Below are positions 8,198 to 17,931 of a stretch of 64,000 nucleotides of DNA, piece after piece. The notes beneath the pieces are model-generated. The model was not told the origin of the DNA, ran no database searches, and was given only the letters and a program-made list of their open reading frames with translations. A program made the translations under genes and the position numbers. The first letter of the stretch is position 1. Every line of letters starts with the position of its first letter. The stretch is from assembly GCF_007827275.1 (NCBI RefSeq), contig NZ_VISE01000001.1:1116001-1180000 (forward strand). Direction: 5' to 3'. The stretch is from Gillisia sp. Hel_I_86 (lineage in GTDB: Bacteria > Bacteroidota > Bacteroidia > Flavobacteriales > Flavobacteriaceae).

Positions 8198-9086
8198 TGA
8201 AAATTTCTTTAAACTTATAAATAAATTTTACCCGTAATAAAAACAGACTTTTGACTACAATATTTTGAATTTTATAAAAGAAATTTAATTTAGACTTATA
8301 ACCACTTTCTATGAGCAAGGAATTCATAGAAATAGAGAGGGGATATTTGCTATTCGTAAAAGTGTTTACATTATCCCAAAATGCTAACATTTGCTTATAT
8401 CTTTTCTCGGGGTTTGCCCTATAACTTACGCTTTGGCTATTTATCCTATAATGCGAAAAAACATCGTTATGATAATAAATTTTTTTATCCTTAGTAGCAG
8501 CAATTACTAGCGCCTGATCTCCACTAAATGTTTTGTAAAATACTTTTGGAAAAACGTATTTGTTTCTGAAAAAGAAACTGGATGTTTGTGAGAATCTATA
8601 GGTAATATAATCTTGTAGCGTATAGGTCTTACGTTTTTCAGGATTTGCAAATTCATGAATTTGATTAGTTTTACCAGTTTCGTCTATGGTTAATACCCTC
8701 CCTACAGAAAAATTATAAGCTGGATTGGATTCTAAAAAGTTCACCTGTTTCTGTAACTTCAACGGATCTATCCAATAGTCATCGCCTTCACATAAAGCTG
8801 TGTATTTGCCTTTTGCTTGGTTTAAAGCCCAAATAAAATTTGGCATCATACCTTTGTTTACTTCATGCTTGATGTACCTTATCCAATTCCCCTTAGGATG
8901 TTGATTAATAATGTCTTTAACTATGGCTTCGGTATTATCTGGTGATTTATCATCGGCCACAATAAGCTCCACTTCAAAATCACATTCTTGCATTAAAACG
9001 CTTTCAATGGCTTCTCTTATATACTTCTCATGACTGTAGGTAATCATAACTACGCTAACACATGGGCTTTTCTCTAAGGGTGACAT
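8187..9086 (-). CDS. Glycosyltransferase family 2
   Basis: This 299-residue protein is a GT-A fold enzyme. SVVMITYSHEKYIREAIESV (11-30) begins the family domain, ADDKSPDNT (44-52) binds the nucleotide, and CEGDDYW (99-105) is the metal-binding DXD equivalent. It transfers a sugar from a nucleotide donor onto the lipid-linked unit. The gene abuts the acetyltransferase gene without any spacer, so the two are translated together. Confidence 0.88.
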   Translation of the reverse strand: MSPLEKSPCVSVVMITYSHEKYIREAIESVLMQECDFEVELIVADDKSPDNTEAIVKDIINQHPKGNWIRYIKHEVNKGMMPNFIWALNQAKGKYTALCEGDDYWIDPLKLQKQVNFLESNPAYNFSVGRVLTIDETGKTNQIHEFANPEKRKTYTLQDYITYRFSQTSSFFFRNKYVFPKVFYKTFSGDQALVIAATKDKKIYYHNDVFSHYRINSQSVSYRANPEKRYKQMLAFWDNVNTFTNSKYPLSISMNSLLIESGYKSKLNFFYKIQNIVVKSLFLLRVKFIYKFKEIFSGL

Positions 9087-9719
9087 TTAATGCTTTTTTA
9101 TAATTTTTGCCGGAATCCCAACTGCTACGCAATTATCCGGTAAGTTCTTAGTCACTACGGCGCCCGCCCCCACAACAACATTTGCTCCTATTTTTACATT
9201 AGGAAGTAGGGTGGCATTTGCTCCAATATGACAATTATCTCCTATTTCTACCCTCCCTAAAATCGTGGCCCCAGGAGCAAGCTCGACAAAGTCACCAAGG
9301 ATGCAGTCATGGGTTACCATGGCATTGTAATATATTAAACAACCTTTTCCTAAAATAGAACCGTTGGCCACTACAGCGCTGGGTAAGATATTACATCCTT
9401 TGCCTATAAAAATATCATAAGAGCCAATCTCGGCATTTTTACTAATTACCGAAGTTAATTCACCCCCCAGTACCACAAAACATTGATACAATTTTCGCCT
9501 TACTGTCGGATTTCCTACACCAATAGTAAAGTCGGGGGCAACCTCCTTAAATAATGTTTTGGCATGAGTATACGAATTTATAATTGGAAAAGTATCAAAT
9601 AGATATTCCCCGATATTTTTATTAACATCATCAAAAAAATGTAAATTATTTAATTGATTATTTTGATGTAAAATTTCCAATACCTCTTTAGCAAAGCCTT
9701 TTGCTCCTATAACCAACAT
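9087..9719 (-). CDS. PglD/NeuD-type sugar O/N-acyltransferase
   Basis: This 210-residue protein has an N-terminal nucleotide-sugar-binding strand (MLVIGAKGFAKEVLEIL) and a C-terminal left-handed beta-helix of hexapeptide repeats (IGDNCHIGANATLLPNVKIG, GAGAVVTKNL). The catalytic His is probably the one in MVTHDCILGD. PglD and NeuD relatives acetylate amino sugars with acetyl-CoA. It lies 2 bp from the aminotransferase gene, so together they likely make an N-acetylated amino sugar nucleotide. Confidence 0.85.
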   Translation of the reverse strand: MLVIGAKGFAKEVLEILHQNNQLNNLHFFDDVNKNIGEYLFDTFPIINSYTHAKTLFKEVAPDFTIGVGNPTVRRKLYQCFVVLGGELTSVISKNAEIGSYDIFIGKGCNILPSAVVANGSILGKGCLIYYNAMVTHDCILGDFVELAPGATILGRVEIGDNCHIGANATLLPNVKIGANVVVGAGAVVTKNLPDNCVAVGIPAKIIKKH

Positions 9720-9721
9720 AA

Positions 9722-10804
9722 TTAATTATTTTGGATCCTTAACATTAAGCGACAAATTAATTCAACCTCTTCTAAAGTTAAATCATAATACAAAGGCAAA
9801 CACAGCACTCGTCTGGAAAGGCTGTCAGTTGTTGTTAGAGCCTGTGTTTCTATATAGGGTAAGGCACTTGCCAAACTTGGGTAGAAATATCGTCTTGTGA
9901 ATATTTCATGTGCATCTAATCTCTCTTTTAGCTTTAGAAGTAAAGCTTCAGATTCTAATACTATTGAATAATAGGCATAATTTTCAGTTGCATTTTTATT
10001 CCATTTTGGCTTAAAAGCTTTTAAGTTTGCCAAACCAGCATCATAGGCCTCAGTTAATTCTTTACGTTTACGGTGGATCTCTTCAATAAAATCAAGGTTT
10101 ACCAGGCCCATCGCCGCATGAAACTCTGAGTTTTTCCCATTTATCCCTAATTCGACAAAAGTATCAGGACTTGAAATTCCAAAATTCCGGATATAAGCCA
10201 GTTTTTTTAATAAATCGGCATTTTTAGTTACAACCAAACCACCTTCAATCGAGTGGTACAATTTTGTAGCATGCAAAGAGCAAATAGAGATGTCCCCATA
10301 TTCAAAAATAGACTTGCCATTTACTTCCACTCCAAATGCATGCGCCCCATCATAGATCACCTTTAAGTTGTGCTTATCGGCTATCTTTTGTATGGCTTCT
10401 ACATCGCAAGGATTTCCATATACGTGGGTTGCCAAAATCGCGGAAGTGTTTTCTGTAACAGCTGCTTCTATTTTTGTAGCATCAAGGTTCAAAGAGTCTT
10501 TGTCTATATCCACAAAAACCGGTTGGCAGCCTTCCCAGACGATACTACTGGTAGTTGCCACAAATGAAAATGGCGTAGTGATTATTTCGCCTCTTAATTG
10601 CAATGCTTTTATAGCCATTTGTAAAGCTACCGTACCGTTGGTAACAAATAACAAGTGATTGAGGTTTAAATGTTTTTTTAATTTCATTTCCAAATCACTA
10701 GATAAAGGCCCCATATTGGTGAGCCAGTTACGTTTCCAAATTCCATTAAGGTATTCTTGATATTTCTCCTGCGGCGGCAAAAAGGGATAGGTAACTGGTA
10801 TCAT
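9722..10804 (-). CDS. DegT/DnrJ/EryC1/StrS sugar aminotransferase
   Basis: This 360-residue PLP enzyme is full length. The PLP-binding lysine is K181 in SLHATK, and the cofactor-stacking aspartate is D152 in YDGAHAFG. It transfers an amino group, usually from glutamate, to a keto-sugar nucleotide. With the adjacent PglD-like acyltransferase it forms the standard pair for amino-sugar synthesis. The gene sits 2-3 bp from both neighbours, inside a tight operon. Confidence 0.9.
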   Translation of the reverse strand: MIPVTYPFLPPQEKYQEYLNGIWKRNWLTNMGPLSSDLEMKLKKHLNLNHLLFVTNGTVALQMAIKALQLRGEIITTPFSFVATTSSIVWEGCQPVFVDIDKDSLNLDATKIEAAVTENTSAILATHVYGNPCDVEAIQKIADKHNLKVIYDGAHAFGVEVNGKSIFEYGDISICSLHATKLYHSIEGGLVVTKNADLLKKLAYIRNFGISSPDTFVELGINGKNSEFHAAMGLVNLDFIEEIHRKRKELTEAYDAGLANLKAFKPKWNKNATENYAYYSIVLESEALLLKLKERLDAHEIFTRRYFYPSLASALPYIETQALTTTDSLSRRVLCLPLYYDLTLEEVELICRLMLRIQNN

Positions 10805-10806
10805 TT

Positions 10807-12243
10807 TTATTTATTAGGTTTAATTAGTTCGAGGCCAAATTGTAAAGAGGGCCTTTTTAAAATTATGCTGGTTCCAAAATACACTAATACTCCAACAATG
10901 GAAGGCAAAATTATTTGCAGCCATAAGGAATAAGATTTTAGTTTGTAAACCAGCACAAACATAAGTACGGCCACTAAGCCGGCAATTAAAAATGTTGGCA
11001 ACATATCCAAAAGTTGTCTTCCTGTTTTATAATTTATTAAATCCTGACTGTAATATGTATTTATTAAAAGTGCAATAAAAGAAGTAGCCACACTGCTCCA
11101 TACCAAACCAATTACGCCAAAAGGCAATGAAATTGCTATGGCAATCACGACCGTTAGTTTTTTATATATTTCCAGGCGCAAGAATAAGTCGCTCCTTCCA
11201 AATACTTTTAAAACATTCAAATTAAAAGAATGAATGGGTATAAAGATACTGGAAAGACACAATATCTGAAAAAATGTTACTGCCGGCATCCATTGTTCTC
11301 CCAGTACCAACTCAAATAATGGGGCCGCAATTGCCGCAGCACCCAACATTAATGGTGCCGTTATAAAAAATGAAAATTGCAAAAGTTGTTTATAAACTTT
11401 GGAAATTCTCTCCTTTTCATCTTGTATTTTTGCCAGTAAAGGATAAGTTACTCGGCTAATAATGCTTGTCAAAGTACTTACCGGATACAGATTAAAAGTT
11501 CTGGCCCGCTCAAAATACCCTACGCTTTGTACCGTATAATAACGACCTATTACTATATTATAGATATTATCAAAGACTGTATTCAATAATCCTGAGAGCA
11601 TCAATTTATACCCAAACCCATAATGATACTTCATCTTCTCTTTTGAAAAATATAGGGTAGGCTTCCAGGTAGAAAATATCCACAATATCAATGATTGGAC
11701 TAGTTGTTTGGTCAAATACATCCATACTATGCTCCAAACCCCGTAGCCGTAAAGGCTTAATATTACGCCTACAGCTATACCTATGAGAGTTCCCGGAACA
11801 TTATACTTAGCGATTTTCTGAAATTGCATTTCTCTGTTTAACTGCGCCAACTGAACCGCAGAAAAAGCTGAAATTATGAAACTAAAACAATACAAGCGAA
11901 TTACGCCACTCAAAATTGGCTGGCTAAAAAAATCGGCTATCCAGGGTGCAGCCAGAAATAGAACCAGGTATACAACAAAACTCATCCCCAGGTTTAGATA
12001 AAAAACTGTGGAAAAATCACGGTTGTCTGCGTCTTTTGTCCTTACAATAGAGGATGATAATCCACTGTCCACAAGCGAAGTGCCAATTGCAATGAAGACT
12101 GATATCATTCCTATAAGACCAAATTCTTTAGGTCCCAATATCCGCGCTATATAAATCATAGCTACAAAGAAAAGACCACTAACCAAAAATGTATCAATAA
12201 AAGTCCAAATTAAACCCGACAACGTCTGTTTCCTTAGCGACAT
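10807..12243 (-). CDS. MOP-family polysaccharide flippase (Wzx-like)
   Basis: This 478-residue protein begins LRKQTLSGLIWTFIDTF and has about twelve to fourteen membrane segments. It includes the IYIARILGPKEFGLIGM motif typical of the polysaccharide-transport branch of the MOP superfamily. It would flip the undecaprenyl-linked repeat unit across the inner membrane for the polymerase encoded downstream. It is intact and lies directly after the RmlA relic. Confidence 0.88.
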   Translation of the reverse strand: MSLRKQTLSGLIWTFIDTFLVSGLFFVAMIYIARILGPKEFGLIGMISVFIAIGTSLVDSGLSSSIVRTKDADNRDFSTVFYLNLGMSFVVYLVLFLAAPWIADFFSQPILSGVIRLYCFSFIISAFSAVQLAQLNREMQFQKIAKYNVPGTLIGIAVGVILSLYGYGVWSIVWMYLTKQLVQSLILWIFSTWKPTLYFSKEKMKYHYGFGYKLMLSGLLNTVFDNIYNIVIGRYYTVQSVGYFERARTFNLYPVSTLTSIISRVTYPLLAKIQDEKERISKVYKQLLQFSFFITAPLMLGAAAIAAPLFELVLGEQWMPAVTFFQILCLSSIFIPIHSFNLNVLKVFGRSDLFLRLEIYKKLTVVIAIAISLPFGVIGLVWSSVATSFIALLINTYYSQDLINYKTGRQLLDMLPTFLIAGLVAVLMFVLVYKLKSYSLWLQIILPSIVGVLVYFGTSIILKRPSLQFGLELIKPNK

Positions 12244-12879
12244 TTATTTTGATGTGATTTTATATAAGTACTCAAAATATTCTCCTTTCAAATCTTTGGT
12301 TGCATTGTGAACTTCATCCTTATCAATCCAGTTATAATTTATAGCGATTTCTTCCAAAGAGGCTATTTTTAATCCTGTTCTTTTCTCTACTGCTTTTACA
12401 AACTCAGTAGCTTCTGTGAGCGCTTCGTGAGTTCCGGTAGCCAGCCAAGCAAAACCGCGGCTAAAAATTTGCGTCTTAGGATTCTCCTTGTCAAGATATA
12501 TCTGGTTAACCGAAGTTATTTCTAACTCTCCCCGATTAGAAGGTTTTACTTGTTTGGTCATATCTATAACCGAATTTGGATAAAAATAGAGCCCAACAAC
12601 AGCATAATTAGATTTTGGATTTTGGGGTTTCTCCTCTAAACTGATAACGTGTTGCTCTTGATCAAATTCTGCAACCCCATATCTTTCAGGGTCATTAACA
12701 TAGTTTTCAAAGATAACAGCCTTTTTTTCATTCTGTACAGTTTCTACAGCTTGTTTTAAGATTTTCTGTAATCCCGCACCGTAAAAAATATTGTACTCAA
12801 CCACCAAACAAACATCTTCATTACGCATACATTCTTCTCCTATTAAAACTTTTTTATTTTTTAAGTTGGTGTAATACAT
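12244..12879 (-). pseudogene. rmlA: Glucose-1-phosphate thymidylyltransferase remnant (RmlA C-terminal part)
   Basis: The 211-codon frame matches RmlA only from about residue 90 of a normal 290-residue enzyme (IGEE, then VNDPERYGVAEFD, EEKPQNPKSNYAVVGLYFY, RGELEITSVN, WLATGTHEAL). The N-terminal GGxGTR nucleotide-binding loop is absent. The LGDNIFYG substrate loop has become VEYNIFYG. Both changes would abolish nucleotidyl transfer. The first 15 residues (MYYTNLKNKKV) have no counterpart, so this is a truncated copy with a captured start. Confidence that it is non-functional is high. Confidence 0.75.
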
Positions 12880-13072
12880 GTATTGTGTTTTGTTATATTC
12901 TTAGTGTCGGCTTCTTGATTTCTCGTTCTCAATACAAAACTTAAAATCCCTGGGTTTTCTGTTTACTCGAACTGACGGGAATCGTTTTACCCAGGTCATC
13001 AGGTCGAGTGATTTTGTGGCACGGGAGTAGAACAAAATTGTACCGAGAGCACGAGGCTACAGCAATTCTTCT

Positions 13073-14284
13073 TTAACTTGTTAAAAAATTTCTAAGTGAC
13101 TGGACCGCGATCCCGGTCACTGAATTCCCGGAAAAGCCCTCCATAGTCACCACTTTTTTTGGATAGTTGTCTTCAATTTGTTTTAAATTCCCAAATTCCC
13201 GTTCTATTGTTGCGGGATCGTTTAAGCTCAAAGCTACCTGCACATATATTTTCTCACCTTTTTTTTCTGCTATAAAATCTACTTCTTTGCGCCCCAGCAT
13301 TCCTACCTGCACTTTATACCCTTTAAAAACCAGATGGTTATATACCAGGTTTTCCATGATTTTTCCCCGGTCTTCCAACCTATAGCCCCAAAGCCCGTTA
13401 CGAATTCCCAGGTTTTCAAAATAATATTTTTCGCCTATCTCGAACATGCGTTTTCCAACTAAATCGTATCGCCCAACTTTATGGATTAGAAAGGCATTCA
13501 CCAGGTGTTGTATATAATTTTGTACCTGGTTGGGGGCCATTTTTATGCGCTGGGATTTTAAAAAATCACTTATTTTTTTTGCGGAAAATATACTACCGGT
13601 ATGCGCCGCTAAAAACAAAACCAATTGTTCCAGAAAATTAACATTACGAATGGCATAACGATTAATAATATCCCGGTACACAATGCTCTGATAAATATTC
13701 TTTAAATACTCAAATACAATTTCATCTTTCAGTTCTAAATGAATTAAATAAGGTAGACCGCCATATTTAAGATATTTGTCCAAACTTTCAGCCTCCTCTG
13801 TCAGGTTGTGAAAAGCTAAAAATTCAGGATAGGAAAGACTATACACCTCTATCGCGATATACCTTCCGCTAAGATGCCCCGCGATATCACCAGATAATAA
13901 ATTGGCATTACTGCCAGTGCAATACAGGTCGAGATCGTTTTGAAGTAACAGGGAGCGCAGGGCATCCCCAAAATTTTCAATATCCTGAACCTCATCTATA
14001 AAAACATAAGTTCTTCCCGATTTTGCTTTTTTAGAAAGTATATATTCATTTAAATCTGTTGCAGTTTTTATAAATGAAAAAGCGAGATCTTCTTTATTGA
14101 TATAAACAATTGCCGCAGCATTGTCATTTTCTTTAATCCATTGTATGATTTGAAAAAGTAAGTAGCTTTTACCTACACGACGTTGACCCGTTAGTACCTT
14201 GATAATATTCTGCCCTATAAAAGGTTGCACTTTTTCTAAATAGGGAGCCCGGGTATGTATATTCTTTGGAACTGAAAAATTCAT
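13073..14284 (-). CDS. AAA+ ATPase with DUF4143 C-terminal domain
   Basis: This 403-residue protein has a Walker A (GQRRVGKS, 33-40), a Walker B (VFIDEVQD, 94-101), and a C-terminal DUF4143 region with a nuclease-like pattern (KEVDFIAEKKGEKIYVQVAL). Proteins of this type are widespread and uncharacterised. It is read in the same direction as the polysaccharide genes but is separated from them by 193 bp, so it may be a separate insertion. A second family member lies at 16567. Confidence 0.8.
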   Translation of the reverse strand: MNFSVPKNIHTRAPYLEKVQPFIGQNIIKVLTGQRRVGKSYLLFQIIQWIKENDNAAAIVYINKEDLAFSFIKTATDLNEYILSKKAKSGRTYVFIDEVQDIENFGDALRSLLLQNDLDLYCTGSNANLLSGDIAGHLSGRYIAIEVYSLSYPEFLAFHNLTEEAESLDKYLKYGGLPYLIHLELKDEIVFEYLKNIYQSIVYRDIINRYAIRNVNFLEQLVLFLAAHTGSIFSAKKISDFLKSQRIKMAPNQVQNYIQHLVNAFLIHKVGRYDLVGKRMFEIGEKYYFENLGIRNGLWGYRLEDRGKIMENLVYNHLVFKGYKVQVGMLGRKEVDFIAEKKGEKIYVQVALSLNDPATIEREFGNLKQIEDNYPKKVVTMEGFSGNSVTGIAVQSLRNFLTS

Positions 14285-14971
14285 TTATATAATTATGATT
14301 ATAACTTTGTGTAAATATAACAAAAGTTATAAGTATGATTATAATATTTTTGTGTATCCGTAAAGCATCCTAAAATGATAAATAACGTCATTCTGTCCCG
14401 ACCGTTCGGGAGTTTCAGAACCTTATTACACTAAGGAATCAATATAGCAAATTGAGACCCTGAAATAAATTACCATTGACAAAAAACCGATATACATTAA
14501 AATTTTTAAAATTTGGACGGTTAGAGCTATAAACCACAAAAAATTCCATTCAACAAAACAGGGCTTCGCCATCGTGAGTCACAATTTGCAACCACCGTAA
14601 AAGAAAATTTAGGACAATTAAATTGCTGGGAAATTCCAAGCCTGGATAGACTTTGGATACATAAGTGGGGTTAAGTTTCAGCTTTTAATTAAGTTGGTAA
14701 AGTTATACACTTTATTCGAAATGGACTAAAGTAAATATTAATAATTTTAACTTTTTGCGGTTAATTTAAATATAAGTAAAAACGAAACGTATTAAATAAA
14801 ATTATATTTAATGCACTAAATAAATTAGTCAGAATATCCGTTAAAGTGTCTAAAATATTATTTAATTGGCTTTATTTGTGTAATATAATAAAATATTTGT
14901 AATTTATTTCCTACGCATAAAATCCTTATATATTCCAAAAAAAGGGAGATTTCTATTGGCTTTTTGCATTT
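14285..14971. other. 687-bp gene-free gap inside the polysaccharide locus
   Basis: AT-rich with no credible gene. A short stretch at about 14390-14440 (CCCGACCGTTCGGGAGTTTC) is a small GC-rich palindromic phrase of the kind dispersed in flavobacterial genomes. The part at 14520-14680 resembles non-coding relics. The rest shows nothing recognisable. Confidence 0.5.
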
Positions 14972-15649
14972 TTAAAAATAACAATTGTCTTTCCGACGGG
15001 CAGGAGCAATATTGCTCCCGAATAGTTTATAACTCAGGCTTAACATAGCCTGATTGAGTCGGCCATCATCAAAATACGCATTGTTCATAACACCATTAAT
15101 ATCCACCAACTGATTATCATCGGATGTAAAAGTAAAATCGTACCGAAGATCGAGTTCGAACCGACGAAAGACCACTTTTATTCCAATTTGTGCAGCCAAA
15201 TTATTATATTCCTGTTCTAAAGGTGCCATTATATTTTCCAGGGTTTGCTCTGTAAAAAATTGATAAGAAGGGCCTGCGTAAATATCTATCGGTCCAAAAA
15301 TATTATAACCTATTAAGAGTGGGATGCTCACTTTATTTACAACGTATTCCGAGGGATTTGGAGAAAAGGGAAATTCTGCGGTGGTATGATTATAAAGAAT
15401 TTCTGGACGCATAAAAAATTTCCCGAATTCAACTTCTGCAAAGGCTCCTAGCACATATCCAATTTTAGACTCAGCACTAAAACTATCACCCCCACCTGCG
15501 ATTTCTGAACCTTCATTATTCATACTATAATTTAATCCTGCTTTTAAGCCTACGCTATATTGTTGAGCGTGTACAGTGGAGAAAAACATACAACTTAATA
15601 GACAAAAAAGGATTTTCGCTCCTCTATTTAACTGACGTGTATTCTTCAT
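14972..15649 (-). CDS. Outer-membrane beta-barrel protein
   Basis: This 225-residue protein has a signal peptide (residues 1 to about 28, ending STVHAQ) followed by alternating amphipathic strands typical of the OMP beta-barrel family (GLKAGLNYSMNNEGS, KVVFRRFELDLRYDF, QAMLSLSYKLFG). It is an eight- to ten-stranded small barrel in the outer membrane with no predictable substrate. It is the second gene behind UpxY, so it shares the antiterminated transcript. A role in exporting or anchoring the polysaccharide is possible but not shown. Confidence 0.8.
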   Translation of the reverse strand: MKNTRQLNRGAKILFCLLSCMFFSTVHAQQYSVGLKAGLNYSMNNEGSEIAGGGDSFSAESKIGYVLGAFAEVEFGKFFMRPEILYNHTTAEFPFSPNPSEYVVNKVSIPLLIGYNIFGPIDIYAGPSYQFFTEQTLENIMAPLEQEYNNLAAQIGIKVVFRRFELDLRYDFTFTSDDNQLVDINGVMNNAYFDDGRLNQAMLSLSYKLFGSNIAPARRKDNCYF

Positions 15650-15727
15650 TATTTCTGATTAATTGCTATGATTTAAATATTTTTATAAAAAGTTTCTAGC
15701 TGTTACTATAACCAAGAAATTTAAAAA

Positions 15728-16201
15728 TTAAATTACATCTTGAATATTGACAGTAAGTGTCCATCCCAGTTCTGAAAGAATCAATTTTAATTTTTTGGTG
15801 CCTACCCCTTGAATTATTGCCTTCTTATTGGCAAGGCTCCCGTTCTTAATTTCAATTTCATCCCCTTTTTTAAAATTTGTAAGCTCGAAATCTCCTAATG
15901 TTTCATTATTTAACCAAGTTTTTATTATTTCAATTTCATCATCACGAACAATAGCAGGCTTTTCGAGCCAGTCTACAAAACACAAAATCCCAGGAGCTTG
16001 AAAAACATCGCTCCTATTTTTTAAATCTAACTGTACAAATAAGTAGGATTTAAAAAGAGGCATAGTAACTTTTTTCTTGCGATCGCTCCATTGTCTAACT
16101 TCTGTAACTACAGGACAGTAAATATCCATACCAAGATTTTCCAAGATTTTAGCCGACTTTAGTTCATGTCGGGGCTTTGTGCGGACTACATACCAAGGCA
16201 T
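15728..16201 (-). CDS. UpxY family transcription antiterminator
   Basis: This 157-residue NusG paralogue has an NGN domain at the N-terminus (WYVVRTKPRHELKSAKILE, then MDIYCPVVTEVRQWSDRKKK) and a KOW domain at the C-terminus (FKKGDEIEIKNGSLANKKAI). UpxY proteins are encoded first in Bacteroidota capsule operons and let RNA polymerase read through the long operon. Its place upstream of the whole minus-strand polysaccharide set fits exactly. Confidence 0.92.
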   Translation of the reverse strand: MPWYVVRTKPRHELKSAKILENLGMDIYCPVVTEVRQWSDRKKKVTMPLFKSYLFVQLDLKNRSDVFQAPGILCFVDWLEKPAIVRDDEIEIIKTWLNNETLGDFELTNFKKGDEIEIKNGSLANKKAIIQGVGTKKLKLILSELGWTLTVNIQDVI

Positions 16202-16272
16202 ACCTTAAAAATTTGAGTTTATATATTTCCCGAGCAGGGTTAGGAAAGCATTTATTATTAGGAATAAAAGTA

Positions 16273-16303
16273 CAATTATATAATTTGTAATGATAATTAA
16301 CAA
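16273..16303 (-). promoter_or_regulatory. Candidate promoter of the polysaccharide operon
   Basis: On the minus strand TTG (plus CAA 16301-16303) is followed after 20 nt by TATAATTG (plus 16273-16280). This is one mismatch from the Bacteroidota -7 consensus TAnnTTTG, with ideal spacing. It would leave a 5' leader of about 65 nt before UpxY, long enough for antiterminator loading. The remainder of the 365-bp gap (16304-16566) contains only the short repeat at 16449. Confidence 0.45.
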
Positions 16304-16448
16304 GGCTTTCAAACACTTTTATACTTTTAGAAATCTTCAGTTTCATAGAAAAAACGCATTTCTATTGAATAAATTTCATTAAAATCATAAACATAGCAGA
16401 ATCCATATATACAATGATTGGCCATCCGGATAGATTATTTAGTTTTCC

Positions 16449-16469
16449 TATAGCGTACGGGAAGTTAAG
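16449..16469. repeat. Short dispersed repeat, copy 1
   Basis: The phrase TAGCGTACGGGAAGTTAAG, with TA before it, occurs here between UpxY and the second DUF4143 ATPase and again, identically over 21 bp, at 18128-18148. The two copies bracket the ATPase gene at 16567. Confidence 0.8.
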
Positions 16470-16566
16470 TATAAACTTTTTCCTTTTGATAGATCGAATT
16501 GCAAACCATTTAGGCTTTTATAATTTGAAGCAAAATTGGGAGCCTTTGATGTTGTTGTAATTGTGA

Positions 16567-17931
16567 TTATGGTTCTAGAGTATAATTCTTTACAAAATAC
16601 TCAATATAATTTGGAAGTTGTGTGCCCAAATAATAAGGTAAATTCATTAATAAAAATGGAGTACCATTAATGGTCTTTGATTCTTCAACAGTAAACTTCC
16701 CTCCATAAATTCTTATTGCGTATGGATGGTCTGCTCTTTCTATAAATTGATGCAGGGATCTGAGAGTACCTTTTGCCCCCGATTTTATTTCTATGGGAAT
16801 CACTTTATCTTTATACGGGTAAACCAAAGCCACCTCGGAGGATGATTGATTTTTATCTCTGACCCAGAAATTTGGTTTCGCATTGGTCATTGTATTTAAA
16901 GAAATTAGTTCCTGGGTAATTAGATGTGGAATTATAGCTCCTTTAAAGGAATTGCTTAAATCTTGCATTCCCAACATCTGCGCCTGAATTCCCAGAGCAT
17001 GGTTTATTAATCCCGTATCCAAAAACTGGAGTCTAGGGGACTTTTTTAAATTGGATTTAATTGGATTATCGGCATCTGTGGTAGGGTAAATAAGTTGAAT
17101 GATTTTGGCATCATCTAAATTACGCATAGCCTCCCCTACTTCCCTGGATTTATAATTAGAATTTCCAAAATTTTGAAATTTGATTCGTTCATCCACATAT
17201 AAATGTGCTACGTCCATAATATGTTTTATAACGCGTCTTTCTGTAGAATTGGATGTGTATTTCTCCACATCATTCTTATAAGTGCCCCAAATGCTCTCAT
17301 AAATCTTAGGTAAGTCAGCTAAGTTTTTGTTTTTTAAATCGGCTTTAATTACTTCTGGCATACCACCAATAATGGCATATCTATGGAATAAATTCATTAG
17401 TGTTGAATGGGCAAAAGGTTTTACTGGAATAGTATTTAATTGGTCAAATGCTTTTTCGTGTTTAAGAGCTTTGAGATATTCAGCGAAGTTAAGGGGGTAT
17501 AAATATAAATATTGGATACGTCCCACGGGGAAACTTATCACATCCTTTATAGCAAACTCAAGTAAAGAACCCGCCGCAATAACATGCAGTTTTGGTCTAT
17601 CTTCATAAAAATAACGCAAAAACTGGATAGCTTTTGGCAACTCTTGAATTTCATCTATAAATAATAAAGTATCGTCTATATCTACAGAAGGTATATTATT
17701 GGTAAGGAATAGGGCTTCCACTATAGTTTCTACATCATCATATTCTTCGAATAATCTTCTATCCGCAACTTTTTCCAAATTTAAAAATATGGAATGCTCA
17801 TATTTTTTTGCGAAATCTTTTACCAAAGTGGTTTTACCAACTTGTCTTGCCCCTCTTATTACTAAAGGCTTCCTGTTCGTTTCTTCTTTCCATTCTTCCA
17901 AATGAAAACTGATATGCCTTGCGAAATTCAT
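16567..17931 (-). CDS. AAA+ ATPase with DUF4143 C-terminal domain
   Basis: This 454-residue protein has Walker A GARQVGKT (27-34) and Walker B LLFIDEIQ (89-96). The C-terminal DUF4143 half has a nuclease-like strand (EVALVYPYKDKVIPIEIKSG). It is similar in design to the ATPase at 13073 but clearly a different gene. It is transcribed towards UpxY but separated from it by 365 bp. Its function is unknown. The gene is flanked on both sides by copies of the same 21-bp repeat (16449 and 18128), which suggests it may have arrived as a unit. Confidence 0.8.
   Translation of the reverse strand: MNFARHISFHLEEWKEETNRKPLVIRGARQVGKTTLVKDFAKKYEHSIFLNLEKVADRRLFEEYDDVETIVEALFLTNNIPSVDIDDTLLFIDEIQELPKAIQFLRYFYEDRPKLHVIAAGSLLEFAIKDVISFPVGRIQYLYLYPLNFAEYLKALKHEKAFDQLNTIPVKPFAHSTLMNLFHRYAIIGGMPEVIKADLKNKNLADLPKIYESIWGTYKNDVEKYTSNSTERRVIKHIMDVAHLYVDERIKFQNFGNSNYKSREVGEAMRNLDDAKIIQLIYPTTDADNPIKSNLKKSPRLQFLDTGLINHALGIQAQMLGMQDLSNSFKGAIIPHLITQELISLNTMTNAKPNFWVRDKNQSSSEVALVYPYKDKVIPIEIKSGAKGTLRSLHQFIERADHPYAIRIYGGKFTVEESKTINGTPFLLMNLPYYLGTQLPNYIEYFVKNYTLEP

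Noticed and set aside
14285-14971. Transposase relic in the gap
   Set aside because: I could not find a motif or reading frame that supports it.
16164-16346. Small protein gene overlapping the UpxY start
   Set aside because: The composition is random-like, and it overlaps a clear UpxY gene and its promoter.
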